From Methanosarcina sp. ERenArc_MAG2 (GTDB lineage: Archaea > Halobacteriota > Methanosarcinia > Methanosarcinales > Methanosarcinaceae), in contig JAMXHR010000016.1 in the NCBI GenBank assembly GCA_023955635.1, forward strand, positions 186,001 through 250,000: DNA of 64,000 nt. Reading direction: 5' to 3'. Shown one piece after another: positions 1 through 9,775 of this stretch. The position numbers and the translations under genes were made by a program. The notes beneath the pieces are model-generated. The model did no database searches. It was not told the DNA's origin and saw only the letters and a program-made list of their open reading frames with translations. Numbering within the stretch: position 1 is the stretch's first letter; the number at the start of each line of letters is the position of its first letter.

Positions 1-2
1 AT

Positions 3-1928
3 ATAGGTCTTCAAGTAAAATGGTTCCCATATTCAATAGACAAAAATCAAATCAAGCAAATTCGCAGTTCGGTTGAGACAGCGAAAAAAATTAGAAATAA
101 TATCGTAAGGTACATAATATGCGTTTCCCGAAATCTTTCAGATGAAAGAATTGGAAAGGGTAGAGAAAAAATAAAAAATCATGAAAGATCACGCGTAGAA
201 GATTTTTTTGGAAAAATCAAACAAGAATATCCTGAAATGATCTTGGAACTTTGGGATGAAAGTCGATTATTAACTGAGTTGCAGTATCCTGAAGCGGAAG
301 GGATCAGAAAGTTTTGGTTCGAAAGAGAAGAGATTTCTTTAGAATCATTAAAAAAACGTTTTGAATTAGCCAAAAACGGATGGTTGAGAGAACGTTATGT
401 TTCTTCTCTTCATGGATCAGGATATATTTGTAATTATATTTCAGAAATGTTAGGTGTCTCCACATATAGGCGAAGTTTAGTTTCTGATTTAACACAAATT
501 GAAACAAAAATTATCAAAGCACTTAATGAAATTGAGCATTTTCTGTCATTGCCTGACATTAACATTGTTTATAAAGATGATGAAATAACAAAATTTGAGA
601 GAGAAAAGAAAGCTCTAATGACATATTTACAAGCATGTCAGTATCTTATCAACGCTGCAAAATGTGGTGCATATGTAGATCCATTAAAACTGGAGGAAAC
701 CATAGGTTTTCGGGAACTTTTAGAACTTTTAAAGAATCGCTCACAGTGGAAGTATGTAATCACTTTTCGAGATTTAGAAAGAGCACTTGTAGATGTACAT
801 TCCTCTCCTTTTGACTATCCAGATCTGGCAACTTATTTTAATAAAGTTTCTTCATCTTTGGCTACTTTTAACTTGATAATTCTAGGAAATCCGAGCACTG
901 GGAAAACACATGGATTAGCTAATTATGTAGAAAATAGTTTAAAAGAAAGCTTTCCTGCACTATTAATTCGAGCCAAAGACGTTCGTGCTGATGAAGGTTG
1001 GGGTTCGATTTTAAGGCGATCTCTAGAGCTGTCTGAAGAATGGTCTACAGACGAAATATGGTCTGGATTAGAGGCATGTGCCTCAATATGTGATGTGAAA
1101 AGAGCTCTGAATAAAGATTATGATTCAGAAATTGAATCTGAAATTACCAGATTTTTGATTTGCATTGATGGGATTGATGAGTCTACTACATGGAATTCAT
1201 GGATTGAAAGAATTAGAGAGCTAAAAACTATCAACCAACTGAATCCTAAACTCAGATTTTGCGTAAGTAGTCGACCATATGTTTTCGAAAATGAGCGTGT
1301 TGACTTTGATATAAATAGACAAATACTTCTTCCACTTGAAGGAGATGTATCTGTTAGTGAACAATTTCCAGCATATGTAAAACATTACAATATCGATGTA
1401 TCCAAAGTAAACTGGGTACGTTGGGCTATAAGAGATCTTCTGTCTTTGAAGCTATTCTGTGAAGAATACGCGGGTTGTTCTTTAACTCCATCATGTTCAA
1501 TGCACACAACTGTTCCAAGTCTTCTTAGATCAAAAATTTATCGTGTAGATAAAGAAATATGCAGTACGCTTGGAAATAGGTGGGGAAAAAGTGATTATGT
1601 CATTTTAAGGTGCCTTACTGCTCTAGCAAAATTTTTCCTGTCAAATGTTGAAGTTAGCAGGAATGAAGGCTGCAATTTGATCAAAAGTTCACAAACTAGA
1701 GCTGGCCTGATAGATGACAGTACAGCTGGCAGAATATTAGATCATTTAGTCAATTATGGACTTCTATACGAATATATACCCCAATATCACGATATATTAA
1801 ATCCTCCTGAGCAAAAATATCAAATCGCTTTTAATTCTCTAAATGATTATTTGATAGCTAACGAAAAAGTTGAGGAAATTGTTTCTGGGAAGTCGTTGCA
1901 ACTAAGTATTCGTAACAAAATAGATTGA
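3..1928 (+). pseudogene. STAND NTPase with nuclease-like N-terminus, Avs/Cap4-like, 5' part (cut by IS)
   Basis: The frame is open from the first bases, so the true start lies outside the window. The first visible residues read GLQVKWFP, with a Q-x-K core like the catalytic strand of PD-(D/E)XK/Cap4-type nuclease domains that precede STAND NTPases. The Walker A motif GNPSTGKTHG is encoded near position 890 and a Walker B-like stretch, LICIDGIDE, near 1155. These features fit antiviral STAND ATPases of the Avs type. The reading frame runs into an ISAzo13-family element from about 1902 and stops at 1928 inside IS sequence. The helical C-terminal portion resumes at about 3201. The family call rests on motif memory and is moderate. 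Confidence 0.6.
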
Positions 1929-3200
1929 GTATTTTTTTATATAAGTTAATCCTATTTGGTCTATATGCTTGAGGAAATTATTTCCAAAAAATATAACTTG
2001 CTAAAACCTTTTCTTGATGAAAAAAGCAAACGTTTATTTGCAGCTGCAGAAGCGCTTAGTATTGGCAAAGGCAACATCAGCATAGTTTCTCGTGCAACTG
2101 GTATTTCTGAAAATACAATTAAAAAAGGTTGCACTGAACTGGAAAGTGGCAAATCTCTTTCTGATAATAAAATACGTGCTCCTGGAGGAGGTCGTAAAAA
2201 GATTGTTGAGAAAGACCCTACTCTTTTGTCCGATCTTGAGGCACTTATTGAACCAACAAGTCGTGGGGATCCGGAATCTCCTTTACTCTGGACTTGTAAA
2301 AGTCTTCGAAATATAGCAGGGGAACTTCAGAATATCGGACATAAAGTAAGCCATACAAGAGTTGCGGATATGCTTCACATGCTTGGTTACAGTTTACAAG
2401 CGAATAAGAAAACCATAGAAGGAACTGAGCATCCTGATCGTGACAAACAATTTGAGCATATAAGTGAAAAATGTAAAATATTTCAAGGTGAACATCAGCC
2501 TGTAATCTCAGTAGATACTAAAAAGAAAGAGTTAATCGGAAATTTCAAGAATGTTGGCCGTGAATTGCGTCCAAAAAAAGATCCAATACTTGTCAATGTA
2601 TATGATTTTAAGGATAAAGAACTGGGAAAGGTAAATCCATATGGGGTATACGACATTGCTAATAATGAGGGATGGGTAAACGTCGGCATAGATCATGATA
2701 CAGCGTCTTTTGCAGTTGAAAGTATACGTAGATGGTGGAATCTAATGGGGTGTAAATCATATCCTGATGCAAAAAAACTTTTAATTACTGCAGATTGTGG
2801 GGGAAGCAATGGATCAAGAGTAAAATTGTGGAAAACAGAATTACAAAAATTAACGGATGAAATCGGATTGGAGATTTCGGTTTGTCACTTTCCTCCAGGT
2901 ACAAGTAAATGGAATAAAATAGAGCATAGACTATTTTCCCAGATTACTCTTAATTGGAGAGGAAAACCACTAACAAGCTATGAAGTAGTTGTAAACCTTA
3001 TTGCAGCAACAACTACATCAAAAGGGCTTGAAGTAAAATGCATGTTAGACACGAATAAGTATCCAACAGGAATTAAAATCGAAAAAAAACAGGTTGAAAA
3101 ATTGGGCATTATACTTGATGAGTTTCACGGAGAATGGAATTACACATTCAAACCAAAGAATGGAGTGAGTTAATTAAATTATTTTGTGACGAGCCCTAAG
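1902..3200 (+). mobile_element. ISAzo13-family insertion sequence
   Basis: This element of about 1.3 kb carries one transposase gene and sits inside the STAND NTPase gene. Imperfect terminal inverted repeats of about 21 bp can be paired: the left end around 1902-1922 and the reverse complement of 3180-3200 share 16 of 21 positions, including ACAAAATA. I could not fix a target-site duplication, so the exact ends are uncertain by several bases. Confidence 0.65.
1965..3173 (+). CDS. ISAzo13-family DDE transposase
   Basis: This is a roughly 402-residue transposase. The N-terminal third contains a helix-turn-helix region (IVSRATGISENTIKKG) followed by the family signature APGGGRKK. The DDE catalytic residues are visible as VISVDTKKKE, LLITADCGGSNG and NKIEHRLFSQ. 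The ATG at 1965 is preferred over the upstream in-frame TTG at 1956. The gene appears intact, so this copy may be active. It explains the interruption of the surrounding gene. Confidence 0.85.
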   Translation: MLEEIISKKYNLLKPFLDEKSKRLFAAAEALSIGKGNISIVSRATGISENTIKKGCTELESGKSLSDNKIRAPGGGRKKIVEKDPTLLSDLEALIEPTSRGDPESPLLWTCKSLRNIAGELQNIGHKVSHTRVADMLHMLGYSLQANKKTIEGTEHPDRDKQFEHISEKCKIFQGEHQPVISVDTKKKELIGNFKNVGRELRPKKDPILVNVYDFKDKELGKVNPYGVYDIANNEGWVNVGIDHDTASFAVESIRRWWNLMGCKSYPDAKKLLITADCGGSNGSRVKLWKTELQKLTDEIGLEISVCHFPPGTSKWNKIEHRLFSQITLNWRGKPLTSYEVVVNLIAATTTSKGLEVKCMLDTNKYPTGIKIEKKQVEKLGIILDEFHGEWNYTFKPKNGVS

Positions 3201-5697
3201 CCCAGGAATAAGAGGTAATCACGCATCTCAGCAGATGGCCGCTGTTATTTTGCTATCCAAACACGGTTGGCTTGTCGGGGATAAAGATTTATGGACTGAA
3301 GACCTCTCAGAAGATAATATTATTGACCTACGTTTATCTGCTTTATCTTATGCTTCCATGGAAACAACTGGAGTATATAAAGGGTGGGTTGAAACTAAAC
3401 TAAAAGAGTCAATGCCCTCATGCAGAAAGACCCTTGAAAAATTAGTTGTAAGGATCGCTCGCATGGAAAATCATCCACTCGGACCAAAATTTGTTCATGA
3501 TATTTTAACTTGTTTTAGTGATGTTGCATCAAGAGATCTAATTTTTCTGGTCCTGACTATATCCCAAAGAATCAAAAAGAAGTTTGGGAGGGATATGGTA
3601 GGAATATAATTCGTGACCTTAAATTAGAAAACTATGATAAGTTTGATGGTTTGCCTCTATTGTTTGCTTGGACATTAACAACTGTAGACAACAATTTACG
3701 TTTTTATTGTCGCAAGGAATTAACTAAGTGGGGAACAAATAATCCAGAACAATTACTCAATTTACTTAACCTCACATTTAGCACAGATGATCCTCAAATG
3801 AAGGAGGATTTAATATCTGTTGCTTTAGGAGTAGCTTGTTTAATTACTCGAAGTAACCGAGAACTAGGAAAATTAGCTGAATGGACGATCAATGAAATAT
3901 TCGAAGATGACAAGATCCAGTCAATTCATAATGTTGTGATTAGACACGCAGGAAGGTTAATAGTAGAAAGAGCTTTTTTGTGTGATTTTGTGAAAGAAGA
4001 ACAAGTTATCAAGTCCAGACCTCCATACAAAATAGAAAAAAAGTTACTTAAATTAGATGAGGAGGCTGCTAAAAGCCAATCCGAAACTTTTACACCACAT
4101 TATATGGACTTGAGTTGGGACGTAATAAAAGAAAGTTATAAAGGATTTTTTGAAACTAGGAGAAAATTAGATACTCGTTCCTGTCTTCAAAACGATGAAT
4201 GGGAAAATTTGTCAACCGAATCAATTAATAAATTTTTGGAGGGAACATTTGGAGAAATTGAGTTTTCTGTAAAAAATAGTATGGTGAAAATTTTAGAAAA
4301 TCGAGAGAGAGAAAAGAAGGATAGAACAAGAATAGTACGGGACATTAAGAATGAATTAACTAACTGTATTGAGGGGAAAAATTCCCAAAAAGAAATAATA
4401 CTGAACTGGATTCAGATGCAACAGAGTTGCTCAATGAATATGCTTCAAGTATTGGTATGGAAAGTATAACGCCCAATCAATTAGCTCTTAGTGCAAGTGT
4501 CAGATATATAAAAGATCTTGGTTGGAACGAAAAACAATTTTATGGTATACCTAATGGAGGAGAAGAAGGAGAACTTCTAGGTGCAGACATCGCGATAATC
4601 CGTCAATATCTCTCTGATACTTATAGAGGCAGAAATATAATTGCTAGTTTTGCTGAAAAATATTTTTGGTGCGCTACTCATGAACTAATGGGATATTTTT
4701 CCGATTTACTTGAATATCGGGAACCTTTTGGAAGTAATAAATTCAAAATTGATGACTATAGCTCTATAATCTATATTTCCAACCCTGCTCAAGAGTTATT
4801 GGAAGAAAACCGGGATAACACTAACGAATTAATAGGTTGGTTTTTACCTAATGACTTATGTCCAAAATTAGAGACATATGAGAGCGACAAAAAAAGAAAT
4901 ATCACTAAATGGATTAACGAAGCCAATATACCTTCTTTTTCTTCATGGGTATTACCTTCTATCGAAAATATAAAAACTATTAACAATAATTTAGATGATT
5001 TATGGATCTGCTTATACAATTTTACCAGTTTAACAGAGAATGAAACTGACGTACAGTCATCGCTATGGATAAGCAGTTGTTTTACAACTGATAATGAATT
5101 TAACTTTTTTAAAGAAGAATGCACATCAAGAGTTTTAGAGATTGATTCTCTGCTTTATAAAGGGGGTACATATTGTACTATAGAGGGGCACGAATTTTAT
5201 TCGAGTCCCGTTGATTTATTGTGGATTCCATGGAAAATAGAATCTGGAAATCAAATCGATTTTTGGACAATATATGAAGGGAAACCATTTAAATACACAA
5301 TATATCCTGCCGTATTTGAAGGAATGTATGATTCGGTAAAATATGGAGAATCAGCTTACTACCTTCCTTCAAAAAAGTGCGTGATATGTGCAACATGATA
5401 GATGGAGATAGTAACAAATTTTTTGATAAAGCCGGTAATCTTAAAGGATTTAATTCATCTTGTGGAGAACAATTAAAAGATGTTCAATACTCCTTGTTTG
5501 TAAGGAAATCTTGTTTAGAATCTCGGCTTAAAAAAGATGGCTTTAAATTGTTTTGGCTTGTTAAGTTGATACGTGAACAATCTCCACGCGCATCGTATGA
5601 ACTGAATGATTTCAGGTATATGCGTGAAAGAGTGTGTTTATTGTGGGAAGAAAACGATGAAATAAAGTCATCGTTAATAAAAGACATAGTTCAATAA
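3201..5697 (+). pseudogene. STAND NTPase, 3' part, with three homopolymer frameshifts
   Basis: This is the continuation of the interrupted gene, a long alpha-helical C-terminal sensor-like region. Three frame changes are visible. Each is repaired by adding one base to a homopolymer: the T run near 3543-3547, the A run at 4387-4391 and the A run near 5371-5376. After repair the protein reads through, for example DLIFSGPDYIPKNQKEVW across the first site and PSKKVRDMCNM across the third. No stop codon other than those frame changes is present, so the gene was probably intact until the IS insertion. Together with the 5' part it would encode well over 1,400 residues. I cannot assign the C-terminal ligand specificity. 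Confidence 0.6.
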
Positions 5698-5718
5698 TCA
5701 TAGCCTCATTATAATAGA

Positions 5719-5970
5719 GCCTGCTTTCGGCAGGTAGACGTAAAAATTCATTTAATTTCCCTATTGATATCGATTTAGTTAGAAAGTTTCAAATAATATT
5801 TAAATCAAAAACTATTTAATGTTAACCACATTATTATTAATATATATTAAATAAGAAAAATGGCAATTTAATTGGACATTCGATCCACATGACCACGATT
5901 TTTATTGAATTTATAAAAAATAGTAATCAAGTATATTAATATGTTTGAATGTACTTGCTGCCGAAAGTAG
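5719..5970. repeat. MITE-like element, copy 1
   Basis: This non-coding AT-rich stretch is bounded by related inverted termini: CTGCTTTCGGCAGGT at 5721-5735 and CTGCCGAAAGTAG at 5958-5970. A second element with the same start lies at 7707. No protein is encoded, so it is likely a non-autonomous element. Confidence 0.5.
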
Positions 5971-6041
5971 ATTAAGCTGACTTTCCGCAGATGTCCTTTC
6001 AATTTTCATAATTTTTCCTGCTATCGTTTTTTCTGAAAACC
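5971..6041. repeat. Inverted repeat arm, partner at about 8058-8117
   Basis: The segment containing CTGACTTTCCGCAGATGTC followed by TTTTTCCTGCTATCGTTTTTT recurs in inverted orientation at 8058-8117, where GACATCTGCGGAAAGTCAG follows AAAACGATAACAGG. The two arms bracket the IS1634-family element and the second MITE copy. They look like the ends of an older mobile element. Confidence 0.55.
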
Positions 6042-6044
6042 GAC

Positions 6045-7652
6045 TTGGTTACCTTACTTTGACAGCATACACTAATTGATATAGAGAATCTATCCCGTTT
6101 TTAGCCTAAATTATTTTGACAAAAGCTTGCAATTATACAAAATTATATTGTATGTTCTAGGGAATAGTGCCCATTTTTGTTACAATTAAGCTATTGATCT
6201 TATCAAAATTAGCAAAAATATAGTTTTTGATGCCACTTTTCACGAACTTTATTGTAAGTGTCAAATTCTTCAAGCTTTTTTTGATGAATTTTGTTGACCT
6301 GTGCTTTATCTCATCAAACTCATATCGCATCAGCGATATGAATAATTGAGCAATAAAGCCCAAGAGAATAGCTCCATAAATGCTATTGTCCGACCAAACC
6401 CTTAACGGCTTAATCTGTATTTCGTTCTTCAATGAGTCAAATATTTTCTCAATAGAATCCTTTTCTCTATATATTTCCAATGCCTCTTCAAGTGTCAAAT
6501 TCTTGTTCGATTTCAGGCAAAAAAATCCTTCTCTTCCATTAATTATCGAATTTTTTAGGAGTTCTATTGCTTCTTCATCACTAAGCTCTTCAAGTTTAGT
6601 TCTGAATGAGTAATCAATCTCAATCAACTCATTGTTGATTCTAAACTTCTTAGGAAGCTTTTTATTCTTTATAATTATTTCCTGAATTTCTTTTGCTTCC
6701 TGTAACTTTTTCAGAACAGTTCTTGCTCTTGCTTCCAACTGTTTCTCTTGCAATGATTCTGAGAAATAGAAATACTTAATGCTACTTGGCTTTACGATTT
6801 TTATCCCATATATATTTTTTTCAGGATCTATCAGTTGAGCTATTTCTAGATCAAAGCTCTCAATGATCTTATCATCACTTGAATTCAGTTTCATGGAAGT
6901 AAGATACGTCATCTTATCTTCTTGTATTAGCTTAATGTTGTCAACTGTATTAGCTCCTTTGTCAAAAACGATGAGAGAGCCTATTTTAAGTTTACTTTTT
7001 ACCTGGTTATAAGTATCAGGAAAGTGCTGAAGATCAAGAACATTTCCTCTATTCACAGTAATTCCAATAGGTATATTTATAGGTTTTTTGAGTTCACTAA
7101 CTCCAACTGTTATCTGTAGCTTATCAGGCCTATGATCTCTACTATATCCGTACTTACCAAGGTTGGACTTAGTGCCGTGAAGAACTATACTTGTCCAGTC
7201 GAGGTTTATGTCTGTCTCTTCAAAATCGTAAACCAAAAACAGACTGCTTAGAATATCCGAAATAATTTCCTCCTTGTTACGTCCCAGGATTTCAAGGGTT
7301 CTATAAAGGACTCGTTCATTAAAGCTCTCAAGGTTTAAGATATCGAGAATTTCTTCCTGATTTAACCATTTGCCAGCTTCTTTGATACTAAAATTCTCGG
7401 TGAGCTTATAGCTTACCAACCCTATCAATAAGCTATTTAGATCAAAACCCCGACTTTTATGCTTGCTAAAAATATCAAAAAAATTAAGTTTCTCATAAAA
7501 GAATTGAACAGCAAGCATCGGTCCAATGGGAAGACATATATTCTTGTTTGGAATAGTGGGAAATGCTCTTATTTTTGTTTTTATATTCATGCACAGATAA
7601 AACAGAAATAGGAGTATTTATTTTTATATAAATGTCAAAGTAAGGTGGTTAC
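6045..7652 (-). mobile_element. IS1634-family insertion sequence
   Basis: This element of about 1.6 kb has perfect 14-bp terminal inverted repeats, ACCTTACTTTGACA at 6051-6064 and its reverse complement at 7633-7646, with a few more matching bases outside. It carries one transposase gene on the minus strand. It lies between two MITE-like copies and two longer inverted arms. Confidence 0.75.
6157..7590 (-). CDS. IS1634/IS4-group DDE transposase
   Basis: This 477-residue protein has the DDE transposase pattern of the IS4/IS1634 superfamily. The residues D in INLDWTSIVLHG, D in LIVFDKGANT and E in YREKDSIEKIF stand in the expected order and spacing, and the C-terminus carries the usual KPLRVWSDNSIYGAILLGF-like segment. 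The frame is uninterrupted and the terminal inverted repeats are intact, so the element may be functional. Confidence 0.88.
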   Translation of the reverse strand: MNIKTKIRAFPTIPNKNICLPIGPMLAVQFFYEKLNFFDIFSKHKSRGFDLNSLLIGLVSYKLTENFSIKEAGKWLNQEEILDILNLESFNERVLYRTLEILGRNKEEIISDILSSLFLVYDFEETDINLDWTSIVLHGTKSNLGKYGYSRDHRPDKLQITVGVSELKKPINIPIGITVNRGNVLDLQHFPDTYNQVKSKLKIGSLIVFDKGANTVDNIKLIQEDKMTYLTSMKLNSSDDKIIESFDLEIAQLIDPEKNIYGIKIVKPSSIKYFYFSESLQEKQLEARARTVLKKLQEAKEIQEIIIKNKKLPKKFRINNELIEIDYSFRTKLEELSDEEAIELLKNSIINGREGFFCLKSNKNLTLEEALEIYREKDSIEKIFDSLKNEIQIKPLRVWSDNSIYGAILLGFIAQLFISLMRYEFDEIKHRSTKFIKKSLKNLTLTIKFVKSGIKNYIFANFDKINSLIVTKMGTIP

Positions 7653-7706
7653 TCAAAATGTGTTTTTGAATTTTTTCCAAAACTTTCGACCTTTTGCCTT
7701 CATTTA

Positions 7707-7984
7707 GCCTGCTTTCGGCAGGTTGACATTAAAAATTAGAATATTTTTTCCGATGCCGTTTTTGAATATTAGCTAACTCTATATTGGGTTTAAAGTTTGT
7801 TAACGTATGGCTCAACTCCCACGACATATATAAGTACTGAATCATTTTTTCATAGAAGTTTTGTATGAAAAATTAATAATTGGTCATATGTAAACCTAAT
7901 AACTGCATACAATTATGGAGCATCACTTCAAAATCGCCATCAACAAAAATATTGAAAATTAATTGTCGACCTGCCGAATCTAGG
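7707..7984. repeat. MITE-like element, copy 2
   Basis: This stretch starts with GCCTGCTTTCGGCAGGT (7707-7723), as copy 1 at 5719 does, and ends near 7984 with an inverted partial match, GACCTGCCGAA. The interior is AT-rich and lacks an open frame. The interiors of the two copies are diverged. Confidence 0.45.
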
Positions 7985-8303
7985 ATTTAGGACTTATAGC
8001 AGCCATTTTCTTAAGCTTCAGTAAAGATAATAACTGCAAATTTTCGAATATTTCTCCAAAAACGATAACAGGAAAAATGTTATTTTTTTGAAGACATCTG
8101 CGGAAAGTCAGATTAAGGGTTTCAAACTGGTTTAACTCCCATTTAAGGAAGTATTCGACGTCTTCAAAGCTATCAAAATTCCCAATTCGATGGTTTTACC
8201 GTTTGCTGTCGAGGCCGCTTCAGCAAATGAAGAAAGAATGCTCAGACAGGCTCTTTAAAAAAAGGTAAAAAAGGAAATAAGATCTGAGAAACAAAAATGC
8301 CTC

Positions 8304-8768
8304 TCAGTCAACCTCGACAGTGAGTGTAAAGTTCTCCTCTGTGCCGGTTGTATTCATCCAGGATTGTTTATATATACCGTTTACCTGCTGGCTGCCCTGG
8401 TCCACAGCTTCAATAATCCATGAACGATTTCCCGGAACACCAACTTTTCCTTCTGGAGCTTCGTCCTGGGTATATCCGTCGCTGAGAATGGTGAGCCCTT
8501 TGCTCACGTTGAGTTGCCAGGAGTAGCCTGTGGACGGATTTTCCCTGAGTTGAAGGGTAAAATTCTCTCCATTTTTGAGACTTATGCTTGTTCCGTTGTC
8601 AGCTTCGGTTACGATCTGCCCTGTTTCCACGGTTTCATTAGCTTGAGTTGTGTTGTTTTCAGTTGTATTGTTTTCAGTCACAGGTTCTGACTTTTCGGTA
8701 CAACCGGCTGCAAAGACAACAGCAGCAATGACAAAAAGCATTGTTATTATCTTTAAAATATTCTTCAT
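8304..8768 (-). CDS. Secreted lipoprotein, chagasin-like (I42) protease inhibitor
   Basis: This 154-residue protein starts with a lipoprotein signal peptide, a hydrophobic stretch ending in AAGC that would place the lipidated cysteine at about residue 23. A short Asn/Thr/Glu-rich linker (ENNTTENNTTQ) follows. The rest matches the inhibitor I42/chagasin fold: NPSTGYSWQL is the family's first binding loop and VGVPGNRSW the second conserved element. Members inhibit papain-family cysteine peptidases; here it would sit on the outer face of the membrane. Archaeal targets are not known to me. The gene is monocistronic. Confidence 0.82.
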   Translation of the reverse strand: MKNILKIITMLFVIAAVVFAAGCTEKSEPVTENNTTENNTTQANETVETGQIVTEADNGTSISLKNGENFTLQLRENPSTGYSWQLNVSKGLTILSDGYTQDEAPEGKVGVPGNRSWIIEAVDQGSQQVNGIYKQSWMNTTGTEENFTLTVEVD

Positions 8769-9300
8769 AACTATTCCCTCAAAAATCCTCTTTCTTTAGC
8801 TTCAAAGTATCTAATTTATTTACTCCTTTACTTGTATTGCCGGTCTTTGAAAATAAATCCACAAAAGAATTGATCCCCATATTTAGCAGTTTTTCGAGAA
8901 TCAATATTTGCAAAATTTTGATGAAAGCTGCCAGGTAAAAACTAACCCGGATGGATCAAGATGGAAAGTGAAGATATTATTTTGTACCTTTCAGGAAACA
9001 TCCAGAAACTCCTGACAATATATGTTGTAGTAACTTTCTTTTGAATTAAATTTTTCGTTTTATTTCGAACCTGTCTTAAAATTCAAACCATTTATATAAT
9101 TGGATAATGGAGAATATCAACTTTAAAATTCATACAGTGAATATTTCACAAAATTCAGGCACATTTAGACCAGCTATAATTTATTTTGACCAATTTTAGT
9201 AAAAAACCCACCAAACATGTGAAAACCTCATGTCGGGCTTCTGGCGAATTATTAAGATGTTAGATCGGGATGAAAGCCGTCAACTTCCCAACATACCTCT
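8769..9300. other. Non-coding, AT-rich
   Basis: I see no supportable gene in this interval. It probably contains the minus-strand promoter of the I42 gene and, towards its right end, the left end of the IS200/IS605 element. I could not define that left end by a clear hairpin. Confidence 0.4.
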
Positions 9301-9346
9301 TTTTCTAATGCCGAAAATTTATAAATAGTATAGTTGCATATATTAT

Positions 9347-9775
9347 ATGATAACTATGGGATATAATCTTGATCGGGGTAGCCATTCGGTGTACTCACTC
9401 CATTATCATTTTGTTCAATGTATAATATATAGGAGAAAGGTACTCTGTGACCCAAAACTGATAGACTTCCTCAAAACCAAAATCCATAATATTAGCGAAA
9501 CTTACGAAGTTGAAGTGTTGAGTATAGAATGTGACAAAGATCATTTTCATATGATTTTCACCGGAAAACCAACTTTAGATATTCCAAAATATATCAACAC
9601 TATAAAAACTATAACTTCAAGAGAAATCCGAAAAGAGTTTCCCGAAGTAAAATTGTTGTTATGGGAAGATACCTTTTGGTCAAGATCATATTTTTTAGCA
9701 ACAACCGGACAGGTTACTTTAGATATTCTGAAAAAATACGTAGAGAGTCAAAATGCATCTCACAGCGAAAGTTAA
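9347..9775 (+). CDS. tnpA: IS200/IS605 transposase TnpA (Y1 HUH)
   Basis: This 142-residue single-strand transposase has the HUH metal-binding motif in DKDHFHMIF and the catalytic tyrosine in KKYVESQ near the C-terminus. The length is normal for the family. The last 23 bases overlap the start of tnpB in another frame, which suggests translational coupling. An internal ATG at 9356 (MGYNLDRG) could also be the start. The gene looks intact. Confidence 0.9.
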   Translation: MITMGYNLDRGSHSVYSLHYHFVQCIIYRRKVLCDPKLIDFLKTKIHNISETYEVEVLSIECDKDHFHMIFTGKPTLDIPKYINTIKTITSREIRKEFPEVKLLLWEDTFWSRSYFLATTGQVTLDILKKYVESQNASHSES

